Source of the DNA: Bacillus sp. FJAT-28004
GTDB lineage: Bacteria; Bacillota; Bacilli; Paenibacillales; Paenibacillaceae
Direction: 5' to 3'
Length of the DNA stretch: 64,000 nt
NCBI RefSeq assembly: GCF_001280845.1
Contig: NZ_LGHP01000003.1
Coordinates: 547-64,546, forward strand
Under the pieces are notes generated by a model. That model was not told where the DNA came from. It worked only from the letters and a program-made list of their open reading frames with translations, and did no database searches. Shown here piece after piece: positions 7,496 to 16,362 of this stretch. The position numbers and the translations under genes were made by a program. How positions within the stretch are numbered: the first letter of the stretch is position 1; each line of letters starts with the position of its first letter.

Positions 7496-9101
7496 CTTAT
7501 TGGTTGTAGATGATGAGGAAATTGCGATTCGTGGCATCGTAGATGGCATAGACTGGTCAACGCTGCCGATTGCTAACATTTATACGGCAATTGATGCGGA
7601 GGAGGCGCAGGCTATGCTGACCGCACATACGATTCACATCATCCTGTCGGACATTGATATGCCAAATCAGAGCGGTATCGATTTATTAGAATGGGTGAAT
7701 GAGCATTCCCCTTCAAGCGTGACGATTTTTCTAACGGGACATGCGGATTTTAAATATGCGCAGCAGGCGGTTCAGCTGGACTGCTTCGATTATTTACTAA
7801 AGCCCATCGATCATAACGCTCTGAAAGCATGTGTGAATGAGGCACTGGAAAAAGCTCGTGATATGGAGCAGCTAGCAAAAATTCGCGGAACTTACAACTT
7901 ATTTTATGAACAATGGAGTAAGCAGCAGCCTATTCTTATTGAGCGCTTCTGGCAGGATATCATTCACTACCGTTTATCAGCGGCATCGCAACAGCTCAAT
8001 TTCTCATTGCAAACCTATGGTTTACCGCTTGAATCGGATAGTTTAATTCGCGTCGTGCTTATCAGCATCGAACAGTGGCGGGAGGAATGGTCAGCCCGTG
8101 ATGAGGAGATCATGACCTATGGTATTAAGAACGCTGCCGAAGAGATCGTGCTTCAAGGTGAACTAGGCCATATTGTTCAAGATGGCAGCGGAATTTTATA
8201 CGCATTATTTTATAATCCATCGAATGGTGATAGGCAAGACAATGCTGGCTTACAGTCCAGATGCAAAACGTTTATTGATCAATGCAAACGAATGCTGAAT
8301 TGTTCACTGTCCTGTTATATAGGTGAAGCAGCGGAGGTGAAACAGCTCCGTACCGCTATACAGACTCTGCTCACCTTGGAGAGAAGCAACGTGAGTAATA
8401 CTTGCGCGATTATAATGGAGCAGGATCATACAAAGAAGCAAGGACTACCCACTCCCCAGCAAGCTCCCTTCTCTGATTGGGCACTATTGCTAGAATCCGG
8501 GAAGCAGACGGAACTGTCTTTGCGAATTGACGAATGTTTTGACCAGATGCAGGAGCTGAAAGTGGATTATACGTATATGGCATCGTTTTATTATGGGTAT
8601 ATGAATATGCTTTTCCAATGGTTAAATAAAAAATCCGTTCAAATGACAGACGTGTTTATGCATAGAGAATGGGAGGTAGGCGAGAATATTCTCAAATCAT
8701 TGCCTCGAATGCGAACATGGACGCAGCAATTGAGCCAGCAGATCACGGATTACGCTAATCAGAATGGCAAAGACGTATCCCAAGTTGTGGAGAAGGTTCA
8801 GCGTTACATGGAAGAGCATTTAGGAGAGGAATTCAGTCGTGAGCAAGCGGCAGAGTCCGTCTATTTGAATCCAGCCTATTTGTCTCGCTTATTCCGAAGG
8901 GAAACAGGTTCTTCATTGACGGATTATTTGGTTCGAATGCGCATAGCTAAGGCGAGAAACGAGCTGGAAAAAACAAATAATCGGATAAGTGATGTAGCTA
9001 TAAACGTGGGTTATAGTAATTTTTCTCACTTTTCAAAGCTGTTTAAGAAATCGACCGGTCTTACTCCACAGGAATATCGCAAAAATTTTCAAGATGTATG
9101 A
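7488..9101 (+). CDS. Response regulator with AraC output domain, YesN type
   Basis: A 537-residue regulator. Residues 1-120 form a receiver domain with acidic pair Asp8-Asp9, phospho-acceptor Asp55 (SDIDMP) and the KP motif (LLKPID). A long central region follows, and the last 100 residues are an AraC/XylS double helix-turn-helix ending in VGYSNFSHFSKLFKKSTGLTP (last helix). TTG start at 7488, GGAAGGGG 8 bases upstream, overlapping the kinase gene. Partner of the YesM-like kinase; expected target is the permease and binding protein promoter just downstream. Confidence 0.92.
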   Translation: MYNLLVVDDEEIAIRGIVDGIDWSTLPIANIYTAIDAEEAQAMLTAHTIHIILSDIDMPNQSGIDLLEWVNEHSPSSVTIFLTGHADFKYAQQAVQLDCFDYLLKPIDHNALKACVNEALEKARDMEQLAKIRGTYNLFYEQWSKQQPILIERFWQDIIHYRLSAASQQLNFSLQTYGLPLESDSLIRVVLISIEQWREEWSARDEEIMTYGIKNAAEEIVLQGELGHIVQDGSGILYALFYNPSNGDRQDNAGLQSRCKTFIDQCKRMLNCSLSCYIGEAAEVKQLRTAIQTLLTLERSNVSNTCAIIMEQDHTKKQGLPTPQQAPFSDWALLLESGKQTELSLRIDECFDQMQELKVDYTYMASFYYGYMNMLFQWLNKKSVQMTDVFMHREWEVGENILKSLPRMRTWTQQLSQQITDYANQNGKDVSQVVEKVQRYMEEHLGEEFSREQAAESVYLNPAYLSRLFRRETGSSLTDYLVRMRIAKARNELEKTNNRISDVAINVGYSNFSHFSKLFKKSTGLTPQEYRKNFQDV

Positions 9102-9133
9102 TTGAAAAGTCACTGTACCGTTAATATGGTCAC

Positions 9134-9163
9134 GGCGCCGACAGATGTCGGCGTCTTTTTTTT
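9134..9163 (+). terminator. Terminator after the two-component genes
   Basis: Ten-base stem (core GCCGACA with TGTCGGC) with a two-base loop, then eight T. It separates the regulatory genes from the transport genes. Confidence 0.9.
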
Positions 9164-9218
9164 ATACAATTATACCTAGAAGGAACACAAGAGTTTTAGA
9201 AAGAGGAGGGGGAAGGCG

Positions 9219-10196
9219 TTGGCGAAACATACGACGGAAGCGATAACAGCTGCCTATATTCCGAAGAGCTCAATGAAAAAAATGTCTCAAATCCGTATTT
9301 TTCGCAAGTACTGGATGTTCTACCTTATGATGTTGCCGGCTATCGCATTGCTGGTCCTGAACAATTACATTCCGATGTTTGGCATCATAATCGCATTCAA
9401 AAACATTAACTATGCGGACGGAATATTTGGCAGCGCATGGAGCGGGTTTAGAAATTTCGAGTATTTATTCAAAACATCAGACGCTTGGATTATTACAAGG
9501 AACACGCTGCTTTACAACTCAGGTTTTATCGTTTTGAACTTGGTTTTCCCGCTCGCTTTTGCGATCATGCTCAATGAAATTAGAAGCCGTTTTCTAGCAA
9601 AGCTTCATCAAACGATTATGTTCCTGCCTTATTTTTTATCGATGGTCGTCATTAGTTATTTGGTGTATGGCTTTTTGAGTGACCAACATGGGTATTTAAA
9701 TACTTCGCTGCTGCCGGCGCTTGGACTTGAGCAGGTGCAATGGTATTTCACGCAAGAGGTATGGCCATACATTTTGCCGATCGTAAATACATGGAAAAGC
9801 ATGGGTTACTTTACCGTTATTTATATGGCAGCCATCATTGGCATAGACGATGAGTATTATGAAGCCGCAACAATTGACGGGGCAAGCAAGTGGAAGCAAA
9901 TGACGAGTATTACGATTCCGCTCATTATGCCTATCATTACGATTATGACGCTGCTTCAGATCGGAAAAATATTTAACGCTGACTTCGGCTTATTTTTCCA
10001 AGTACCAAGAGAATCGGGTGTATTATTCCCTGTAACGAATGTTATCGACACCTATGTGTATCGCACATTCCTGACGGTTGGTGATATTGGCTTATCCTCC
10101 GCTGCGGGCTTGCTGCAATCCGTAATCGGCTTCGCCTTAGTATTTTTCTCCAATTGGGTGGTACGCCGAATCAATAAAGATAATGCGTTATTTTAG
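9219..10196 (+). CDS. ABC sugar transporter permease, LplB type
   Basis: A 325-residue inner membrane permease of the carbohydrate uptake-1 class. About six membrane segments are visible, with the cytoplasmic EAA-type loop YYEAATIDGASKWKQMTSITIP near residues 213-234 that docks to the ATPase. TTG start at 9219 after GAGGAGGGGG. Together with the LplC-type permease and the binding lipoproteins it makes an importer for an oligosaccharide. No ATPase gene is present; in Bacilli such importers use a shared MsmX-type ATPase encoded elsewhere (family knowledge). Confidence 0.93.
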   Translation: MAKHTTEAITAAYIPKSSMKKMSQIRIFRKYWMFYLMMLPAIALLVLNNYIPMFGIIIAFKNINYADGIFGSAWSGFRNFEYLFKTSDAWIITRNTLLYNSGFIVLNLVFPLAFAIMLNEIRSRFLAKLHQTIMFLPYFLSMVVISYLVYGFLSDQHGYLNTSLLPALGLEQVQWYFTQEVWPYILPIVNTWKSMGYFTVIYMAAIIGIDDEYYEAATIDGASKWKQMTSITIPLIMPIITIMTLLQIGKIFNADFGLFFQVPRESGVLFPVTNVIDTYVYRTFLTVGDIGLSSAAGLLQSVIGFALVFFSNWVVRRINKDNALF

Positions 10197-10246
10197 ATTG
10201 GTGCGATTGAAGCATCTTTACGAAAATCTTGATTGGAGGTGATCCT

Positions 10247-11179
10247 ATGGAAGCAGTTGAGAAAATATCTTCCGGGTCCAAGACTAAAAACCAATTATCA
10301 CTCCCGGCTTCTCTAGGCATCAATATATTTTTCATTGTATATTCACTGCTTTGTATCGTACCGCTCATCTTAATTATTATGGTTTCGATTTCCGATGAAG
10401 GCACTGTCGTCAGAGAAGGGTACCAATTTATTCCTTCAAAATTTGATTTAGCAGCGTACCAGTTCCTGTTCAAGGATGCGACTCAAATTTTTCGCTCCTA
10501 TAGCATCTCTATCTTTGTAACGATTGTTGGAACTTCACTCAGCTTAATTATTATGGCGTTATACGCGTATCCCATATCCAGATCTGATTTTCCACATGCC
10601 AAGTTTTTTACTTTCTTCGTATTTTTTACGATGCTTTTCTCAGGGGGCCTAGTTCCTTGGTATCTCGTGTATGTACAAGTGCTGGATTTAAAGGATACGT
10701 TGATGGCTCTTATTGTACCGCTATTGGTAGCTGCGTTTTTTGTTCTTATTATTCGTACGTTTTTCCAAACAACAATTCCTTTAGCCATACTGGAGTCTGC
10801 AAAAATCGATGGAGCAGGAGAATTGACGATCTTTTTCAAAATCGTTTTGCCGTTGTCACTTCCTGTTCTTGCTACAGTTGCACTCTTCCAAACACTGACG
10901 TATTGGAATGATTGGTTCCTCAGCCTTGTGTTCATTACGAAGGAATCGAACATTACCGTTCAATACCTGATGTATAAGACGATGCTGAACATTCAATTTC
11001 TTGCTAATAACAGTACAGCAGCGGCAGCTATTATAGCGGCTGGAGGCAATTTTAAGTTTCCAAGCGAGACCGTTCGGATGGCTATGGTTGTCGTTGGAAT
11101 CGGTCCTATTATTTTTGCTTACCCGTTCTTCCAAAAATATTTTGTGAAAGGGCTGACGGTCGGCGCCGTAAAAGGTTGA
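10247..11179 (+). CDS. ABC sugar transporter permease, LplC type
   Basis: A 310-residue permease with six hydrophobic segments and an EAA-type loop (LAILESAKIDGAGELTIF, then KIVLPLS) around residues 183-208. It is the second permease of the heterodimer with the LplB-type protein, 50 bases upstream. The ATG at 10247 is chosen instead of a TTG 18 bases upstream because GGAGGTGAT ends 3-7 bases before it. Ends in GLTVGAVKG, the typical C-terminus of this family. Confidence 0.93.
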   Translation: MEAVEKISSGSKTKNQLSLPASLGINIFFIVYSLLCIVPLILIIMVSISDEGTVVREGYQFIPSKFDLAAYQFLFKDATQIFRSYSISIFVTIVGTSLSLIIMALYAYPISRSDFPHAKFFTFFVFFTMLFSGGLVPWYLVYVQVLDLKDTLMALIVPLLVAAFFVLIIRTFFQTTIPLAILESAKIDGAGELTIFFKIVLPLSLPVLATVALFQTLTYWNDWFLSLVFITKESNITVQYLMYKTMLNIQFLANNSTAAAAIIAAGGNFKFPSETVRMAMVVVGIGPIIFAYPFFQKYFVKGLTVGAVKG

Positions 11180-11265
11180 ATTCGCGAAGATCAGCAATAA
11201 CACGGCTGTAATCGGCAGCGCCGATTTAGCATATAATCCAAATTTTCGAGGGAGGTCCACCCGCT

Positions 11266-12813
11266 ATGAAGCAAGTTAAACAAAAAACATCTATGCTTCT
11301 TCTCATGCTGATGTCCATCGTATTGATTATGTCGGCATGTTCAGGAAACAACGGGAAAAACAACGCAGAGCCGACAAATGCTCCAGCTGCCGAAACGGAT
11401 AAACCAGTCACAAAGGATGAGGAGCCGCCAGCATCAGATTTGAAGCCATATCAAATATCTCTCGTATACCCTGGCACACCGCAGACAGATGAGAAAAAAG
11501 TGGAAGAGGCGATCAATAAGCTGCTTACCGAAAAAATCAACGCAACGATCGATCTCAGACCGATTGATTGGGGTGCATGGGACGATAAAATCAACCTGAT
11601 GGTCGCTTCGCGGGAAGAAGTAGACATTGTGTTTACGGCTCAGTGGAATGGTCATGCCAAATATGTTGCCAAAGGCGCTTTCTTGGAACTAGGTGACTTG
11701 ATTGACAAATACGGTCAAGGAATTAAGGATTCATTAGACCCTGCGTTTCTGGAGGGGGCAAAAATTAGCGGGAAAAACTTCGGTGTTCCAACGAATAAGG
11801 AACTCGCGGCTGCTGGCGGTATCGTCTACCGTAAGGATATTACCGATGAGCTCGGCATTGATATGAGTAATGTAAAAACACCAGAAGATCTTGATGCTGT
11901 ATATGCAGTCGTGAAGGAGAAAAAGCCGGACTTAATTCCGCTGTACACGACTGCAGGCGCATTCAACTCGCACTTCTTCGCTAACTACGACTTCTTGGGC
12001 GATTCAACCATTCCTGGCGCCATTCTTAAGGATCAAGATGCTACAAAAGTAATGCCAATGGAGCAGCTTGAGCGTTACAAGCAATATTTAAACCTGACTC
12101 GTGATTATTTCAAGAAAGGTTACATTAACGCGGATGCAGCTACTACACAAGTTTCTTCAGCAGATGCATGGAAGGCAGGTAATGTATTCTCTACGATTGA
12201 GCCAATGAAACCAGGCAAGGATGCAGAGATTGCAAGCGCTTCTAACCTGACTGGCAAGCTGGCCCAAATAATAATGACAGAAAAAACAGTTGCAACCTCT
12301 GAAACTGCAGGGTCGATGCTTGGGATTTCTTCGACTTCCAAGGACCCAGATCGTGCGATGATGTTGATTAATCTGCTTCATACCGACAAAGAAATTAATA
12401 ATTTGCTAAACTTTGGTATTGAAGGTGAGCATTACACACGTAATGGTGAGATTATAACAGCTACAGGGAATACAGCCAACTATAATCCAGGCTCCGCTTG
12501 GATGTTCGGCAGTCAGTTCCTGAACTATATTTGGGATACTGAGGATCCAGATAAATGGGCGAAATTTAAAGAGTTCAACCAAAATGCGAAAGTATCACCT
12601 GCTCTTGGTTTCGTATTCGATAGCGAACCTGTGAAATCGGAAGTCGGCGCTTTGGCAAACGTGATCCGCCAGTACCAAAGAGCGCTTGAAACGGGATCGG
12701 TGGACGTTGACAAAACGTTAGCTGAATACGAGAAGAAGCTGAAGGAAGCAGGCGTTGATAAGGTCGTTGCTGAGAAACAGAAGCAATTTGATGCGTTCCT
12801 TGCGAGCAAGTAA
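11266..12813 (+). CDS. Extracellular sugar-binding lipoprotein, LplA type
   Basis: A 515-residue solute-binding protein with a lipoprotein signal: hydrophobic segment LLLMLMSIVLIM and lipobox MSAC, so Cys25 or so would be acylated. A charged linker follows (residues 28-60), then a solute-binding fold of the LplA/YtcQ size (about 500 residues). It would capture the oligosaccharide for the two permeases just upstream. ATG start at 11266 with GAGGGAGGT. It is clearly paralogous to the next gene, for example PIDWGAWDDK here and PIDWGPWDDK there. Confidence 0.92.
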   Translation: MKQVKQKTSMLLLMLMSIVLIMSACSGNNGKNNAEPTNAPAAETDKPVTKDEEPPASDLKPYQISLVYPGTPQTDEKKVEEAINKLLTEKINATIDLRPIDWGAWDDKINLMVASREEVDIVFTAQWNGHAKYVAKGAFLELGDLIDKYGQGIKDSLDPAFLEGAKISGKNFGVPTNKELAAAGGIVYRKDITDELGIDMSNVKTPEDLDAVYAVVKEKKPDLIPLYTTAGAFNSHFFANYDFLGDSTIPGAILKDQDATKVMPMEQLERYKQYLNLTRDYFKKGYINADAATTQVSSADAWKAGNVFSTIEPMKPGKDAEIASASNLTGKLAQIIMTEKTVATSETAGSMLGISSTSKDPDRAMMLINLLHTDKEINNLLNFGIEGEHYTRNGEIITATGNTANYNPGSAWMFGSQFLNYIWDTEDPDKWAKFKEFNQNAKVSPALGFVFDSEPVKSEVGALANVIRQYQRALETGSVDVDKTLAEYEKKLKEAGVDKVVAEKQKQFDAFLASK

Positions 12814-12837
12814 ACAGTCCTACTATTAAAAATAACG

Positions 12838-12873
12838 AAAACCCGCGTCTTTCCAAAAGGCGCGGGTTTTTCT
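12838..12873 (+). terminator. Terminator after the first binding-protein gene
   Basis: ACCCGCG (12841-12847) pairs with CGCGGGT (12861-12867), flanked by A and T runs, with five T at the end. Confidence 0.88.
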
Positions 12874-12893
12874 TGCTTGCATTTTTTTATGTA

Positions 12894-12922
12894 TTCCTTA
12901 CAATTAAGCTAACAAATATAAT
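12894..12922 (+). promoter_or_regulatory. Candidate promoter of the second binding-protein gene
   Basis: A perfect TATAAT at 12917-12922 lies 30 bases before the start codon; a weak TTCCTT is 17 bases upstream. With the terminator just before, it suggests the second binding protein has its own transcript. Confidence 0.5.
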
Positions 12923-12951
12923 TCATCCATGCTGTAGGGGGCAAAGCGAGT

Positions 12952-14526
12952 ATGGCTCGATCGATGTACCATTTGAGGTGTGCAAGTTTGCTCCTACTGA
13001 CATGTTTCGTTCTAGTGATAGCTTGTTCTAATGAAACAGGTACAAATCTTACGGCCAGCAACAAGGAAAGCATGAAACGTATTGCAAATAATAATGAAAG
13101 CGTTTCAACAGAAGTAGACGAAACGGACAGCGCTGATAATCATCAATTAAAAGCGTATACGCTAAAGTTTGTATATACAGGATCGCCACAGAAAGACGAA
13201 GAAGAAGTAGAAGCGGCAATGAATGAATATTTATTAACGAAAATAAATGCGAAAATTGATCTTATTCCAATTGATTGGGGACCATGGGACGACAAAGTCA
13301 ATCTCATGATCGCATCACGCGAGAAGGTTGATATTTTTTTTACGGCTCAATGGAATAAACATGCGATCAATGTGTCAAAGGGTGCTTTTTTAGTCATTGA
13401 TGAGCTTCTAGAGCAGTATGGCCAAGGCATTTTGCAAACACTGGACCCCGTGTTTCTTGCAGGCGCCAAGATTGACGGGCATAATTATGCTGTTCCAACG
13501 AACAAGGAGCTCGCCTCGCAAGGAGGCATTATCTATCGCTCGGACATAGCTGATGAGCTCGGAATAGATATGACTATGGTAAAAAGTATTGAAGATCTAG
13601 ATGCGGTATATCAGATTATACAAGAGAAAAAACCGGGGATGATCCCCCTTTATATGAAGATGGGCGAGTCGTTTAATGCACATTACATCGGAAATTTCGA
13701 CGCTTTAGGAGATACATCGATTCCTGGGGTCATTCTAAAGGATGAAGAGAGCACTACTGTAATGCCTGCCTATGAGGTCGATCGTTATGTAGATTCGCTG
13801 CGCTTGACACGTAAGTTTTTTCTAAAAGGGTATATAAATAAAGATGCTGCTACGAATCAGACGATGAACAACGATGCGCTCAGGTCTGGCGATGTATTCT
13901 CGATAACAGGCGCATTAAAGCCCGGTAAGAATGAAGAGCTGGCGATTCAAACTGGACTCACTCAGAAGCTGGCGCAGCTGCCTTTAAATGTGAAGACGAT
14001 TGCAACATCGGAGACGGCGGGATCCATGTTAGCTATCTCTTCAACTTCGCAGGATCCAACACGAGCGATGATGTTTATTAATCTGCTCCATACGGATGTT
14101 TATTTGAACAATTTGATGAACTACGGTATTGAAGGCAAACATTATATGAAGGTTAATGAGCACATGATCAGGCCAACGGAGAACACGCAAAATTACAATC
14201 CTGGCTCCAATTGGATGTTCGGAAATCAGTTTTTGAACTATGTATGGGACAGTGAAAATCCTGAGAAATGGAATAGCTTCAGACAATTTAATCAAGATGC
14301 AAAAATATCACCAGGGCTTGGCTTCGTATTTAATGGTGACGCGGTTAGGGCTGAAGTAGCTGCTGTCGGCAATGTGGATAGACAGTACCGAACTGCGCTT
14401 GAAACCGGGTCTGTTGATGTAGATAAAGTATTGCCAGAGTATATCGAGAGGCTGAAAGCGGCAGGTATCGAGAAAATTATAGCGGAGAAACAAAAGCAAT
14501 TCGATCAATTTCTTGCAAACAAATAA
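12952..14526 (+). CDS. Second extracellular sugar-binding lipoprotein, LplA type (tandem paralogue)
   Basis: A 524-residue lipoprotein with signal segment LLLLTCFVLVIAC (lipobox VIAC) followed by an Asn/Ser/Glu-rich linker and an LplA-type binding domain. It aligns along its whole length without gaps of note with the preceding binding protein (for example ASREKVDIFFTAQWN versus ASREEVDIVFTAQWN, and FDQFLANK versus FDAFLASK at the C-terminus). ATG at 12952 behind TAGGGGG. It has its own promoter and terminator, so it may respond differently or bind a different sugar. It could serve the same permease pair. Confidence 0.9.
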   Translation: MARSMYHLRCASLLLLTCFVLVIACSNETGTNLTASNKESMKRIANNNESVSTEVDETDSADNHQLKAYTLKFVYTGSPQKDEEEVEAAMNEYLLTKINAKIDLIPIDWGPWDDKVNLMIASREKVDIFFTAQWNKHAINVSKGAFLVIDELLEQYGQGILQTLDPVFLAGAKIDGHNYAVPTNKELASQGGIIYRSDIADELGIDMTMVKSIEDLDAVYQIIQEKKPGMIPLYMKMGESFNAHYIGNFDALGDTSIPGVILKDEESTTVMPAYEVDRYVDSLRLTRKFFLKGYINKDAATNQTMNNDALRSGDVFSITGALKPGKNEELAIQTGLTQKLAQLPLNVKTIATSETAGSMLAISSTSQDPTRAMMFINLLHTDVYLNNLMNYGIEGKHYMKVNEHMIRPTENTQNYNPGSNWMFGNQFLNYVWDSENPEKWNSFRQFNQDAKISPGLGFVFNGDAVRAEVAAVGNVDRQYRTALETGSVDVDKVLPEYIERLKAAGIEKIIAEKQKQFDQFLANK

Positions 14527-14545
14527 GCAGCATTGTTTATCATTC

Positions 14546-14586
14546 GTGCCGGCCAAGCGATTAAGTTGCTGGATCGGCACTTTTTA
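14546..14586 (+). terminator. Terminator after the second binding-protein gene
   Basis: GTGCCG (14546-14551) pairs with CGGCAC (14575-14580), with further pairing GCC/GG inside, followed by six T. Confidence 0.75.
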
Positions 14587-14684
14587 ATTATTTGTTTGCC
14601 GCCGATTGCCTTCGAGAAGTTTTCAAGCATAAGCATGCGAAATATTGGTATAAATCTGCTTTTGACCCTAGAGGCGGGCTGCCC

Positions 14685-14702
14685 ACTCGACCTAAGTCTA
14701 GT
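14685..14702 (+). promoter_or_regulatory. Candidate operator of the Psp/Lia-like operon
   Basis: Inverted repeat ACTCGAC (14685-14691), CTAA, GTCTAGT (14696-14702), arms of seven with one mismatch, 128 bases before the first gene. As the operon ends with a LiaS/LiaR-type pair, this could be the LiaR-type binding site; the identity of the binding protein is inference. Confidence 0.4.
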
Positions 14703-14829
14703 GAGAAAACCGCCGAAAGTCCGTTTTATAAAAGGATAAATTGATCTAAACTAAGTACATAAGCAAGAGCAACACTCGTAAGGCAAGAAAAGAAAAGTAA
14801 AAAATTCTGAAAGTCGAAAGGAGTTGGAA

Positions 14830-15132
14830 ATGAAGATGAATGGAAAAAGCGCTTTGGGCGTGTTGCTGGTTATCGTCGGCAGTATCGCGGTACTTAATTT
14901 TGTCGGAGTTCATTTCGGTGCAATATTCGGATTTTTGCTCCCGTTCATACTAATCGGATTGGGTATTGTCGGTTGGACGAACAACAAGAAATGGATTGGT
15001 GGAATACTTATCGCAATCGGTGGCATGATTATTTTCGGTAAACTTGGCGGTATCATCTTGCTGCTTCTGGCAATCGGCTTAATCGTTGCTGGTGTGAGCC
15101 TCTTTAAGAAAGACAAACGCAGAGCATTTTAA
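14830..15132 (+). CDS. Small membrane protein, LiaI/LiaF transmembrane-like
   Basis: A 100-residue protein made of four short hydrophobic segments separated by Gly-rich or charged turns (about residues 8-25, 31-48, 55-70, 71-92) and a basic tail KKDKRRAF. This resembles the transmembrane part of LiaI/LiaF-like proteins. ATG 14830 is chosen over a TTG 6 bases upstream because AAAGGAG ends at 14823. It opens a run of six same-strand genes ending in LiaS/LiaR-like regulators, so it is probably a membrane-stress effector or partner of the PspA proteins. Confidence 0.72.
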   Translation: MKMNGKSALGVLLVIVGSIAVLNFVGVHFGAIFGFLLPFILIGLGIVGWTNNKKWIGGILIAIGGMIIFGKLGGIILLLLAIGLIVAGVSLFKKDKRRAF

Positions 15133-15207
15133 TTGCTGCGAATCATTATAAAAGGCACGGATAGATGAAGCTGGTTTTGCACCGCAAAACGTTAAGGAGG
15201 ACATTGA

Positions 15208-15894
15208 ATGAGTATTATGAAGCGAGTTCGCGATATTACTGTCGCAACATTAAATGAACGGCTTGAGAAGTCAGAGGATCCAGTACGGTTGATTGATCAA
15301 TTCCTCTGGTCGACAAGAGAAGATATTATACAAGCTGAGAAGCTGTATCAGCAATATGCTGGACATAGCAATCACCTGAAAGCCCAATGGCTGCAAGCCG
15401 AAGAGCAGAAGGAACGTCGTGAAAATCAAGCGTTGACGGCTCTGAAGGCAGGCGAGGAGCAAATGGCAAGAATCGCTTTGCATGAGAAGGCTAGCTGCGA
15501 AGAGCGCTCCATTCAATACCGTGAGCTATTCGAGCAAAGCCGGCAAAACACGCTTGATCTTGAAGATCAGCTGCGCGAGATGCGCAGTGAATACCAATCG
15601 GTATATGACAAGCGTGAATATTATGCAGCTCGTATGGAATCACTAAGGCTACAACAACGAATGAACAGCCGATATACGAGCGGCTTCGGTGATCAAGGTA
15701 TTCAATCGGGTGCTGTTTTTAGAAAGCTGGAGGATCGCATAAGCGGAATGGAGCATGAAGCAAAAAGCTTGCGCGACATTCGCAAAATGGGTCAAGAATT
15801 CGTATCGGAAGCGGGCAACACATTGCAATCCGTTATAGAACGAGAGCTTGAGCAGCTGAAGCGAAAGCTTGAGAAAGAGGGATGGTCGTCTTGA
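15208..15894 (+). CDS. PspA/IM30 family protein (first copy)
   Basis: A 228-residue, almost fully alpha-helical protein of the PspA/IM30 (LiaH) family, peripheral on the inner face of the membrane and forming protective oligomers under envelope stress (family knowledge). The N-terminal amphipathic stretch MSIMKRVRDITVATLNERLEK and the EDPVRLIDQFL motif are diagnostic; long coiled coils rich in Glu, Arg and Gln follow. ATG at 15208 after TAAGGAGG. The downstream gene is PspC-like and overlaps it by 4 bases. A second PspA paralogue follows in the same operon. Confidence 0.9.
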   Translation: MSIMKRVRDITVATLNERLEKSEDPVRLIDQFLWSTREDIIQAEKLYQQYAGHSNHLKAQWLQAEEQKERRENQALTALKAGEEQMARIALHEKASCEERSIQYRELFEQSRQNTLDLEDQLREMRSEYQSVYDKREYYAARMESLRLQQRMNSRYTSGFGDQGIQSGAVFRKLEDRISGMEHEAKSLRDIRKMGQEFVSEAGNTLQSVIERELEQLKRKLEKEGWSS

Positions 15895-16361
15895 AAAAAC
15901 TATATCGATCTTCTCGCGATAAAAAAATATTCGGTCTTTGCGGTGGATTAGCAGAAATGTTAAATGTAGATGCGACTCTGCTGCGGATTCTACTTATAGT
16001 CGTTACGATTTTCACAAGCGGGCTTGTTATTCTGATCTATATTATTGCAGGCATGGTTGTTCCTAAGGAACCGCCGATCTACTCAGGCTTTGGTCCAAAC
16101 GGCTTTGGTAACGGTAACGGAAACGGTTATGGCGGAGGCTACAACCCAGGATTTGATCAGCATACAAATTCGTCTTTCGGTGGTCCTTACAAAAACCCGC
16201 CGCAAGCACCAGGCTCTTGGAGTGCACCAGCACCTTCATCGCAGCCTACGACATCGTCTCAGTTCGATAGTATGATGGATGATTTGGAGAAAAAAGCACT
16301 ACGTCGTGAAATTGAAGAATTGAAAGCCAAAATTGCTAAATACGAGAAGGGGGATTTTTAA
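15891..16361 (+). CDS. PspC domain protein
   Basis: A 156-residue protein. Residues 1-60 form a PspC domain: KKLYRSSRDKKIFGLCGGLA, then LNVDATLLRI, a transmembrane helix LLIVVTIFTSGLVILIYIIAG and the closing VVPKEP. A Gly/Asn/Pro-rich linker follows (60-125) and a short acidic-basic coiled coil ends the protein. The TTG at 15891 is preferred: it gives the standard PspC N-terminus, has AAAGAGGG about 9 bases upstream and overlaps the PspA stop (TTGA); an ATG at 15882 is the alternative. Likely membrane anchor or sensor for the PspA proteins encoded on both sides. Confidence 0.9.
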   Translation: MKKLYRSSRDKKIFGLCGGLAEMLNVDATLLRILLIVVTIFTSGLVILIYIIAGMVVPKEPPIYSGFGPNGFGNGNGNGYGGGYNPGFDQHTNSSFGGPYKNPPQAPGSWSAPAPSSQPTTSSQFDSMMDDLEKKALRREIEELKAKIAKYEKGDF

Positions 16362-16362
16362 T

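Larger units (their letters stand above)
14527..14829 (+). other. Intergenic region before the envelope-stress operon
   Basis: About 300 bases without a gene. It holds a terminator hairpin (14546-14586) and an inverted repeat ACTCGAC-CTAA-GTCTAGT (14685-14702). GGCGG (14673-14677) and CCGCC (about 14710) flank that repeat and could form an outer stem. No supported small ORF was found. Confidence 0.6.

Noticed and set aside
10498..10953. Minus-strand 151-codon frame inside the LplC-type permease gene, and similar antisense frames elsewhere
   Set aside because: No start signals, unlikely composition, and fully inside clear coding regions on the other strand.
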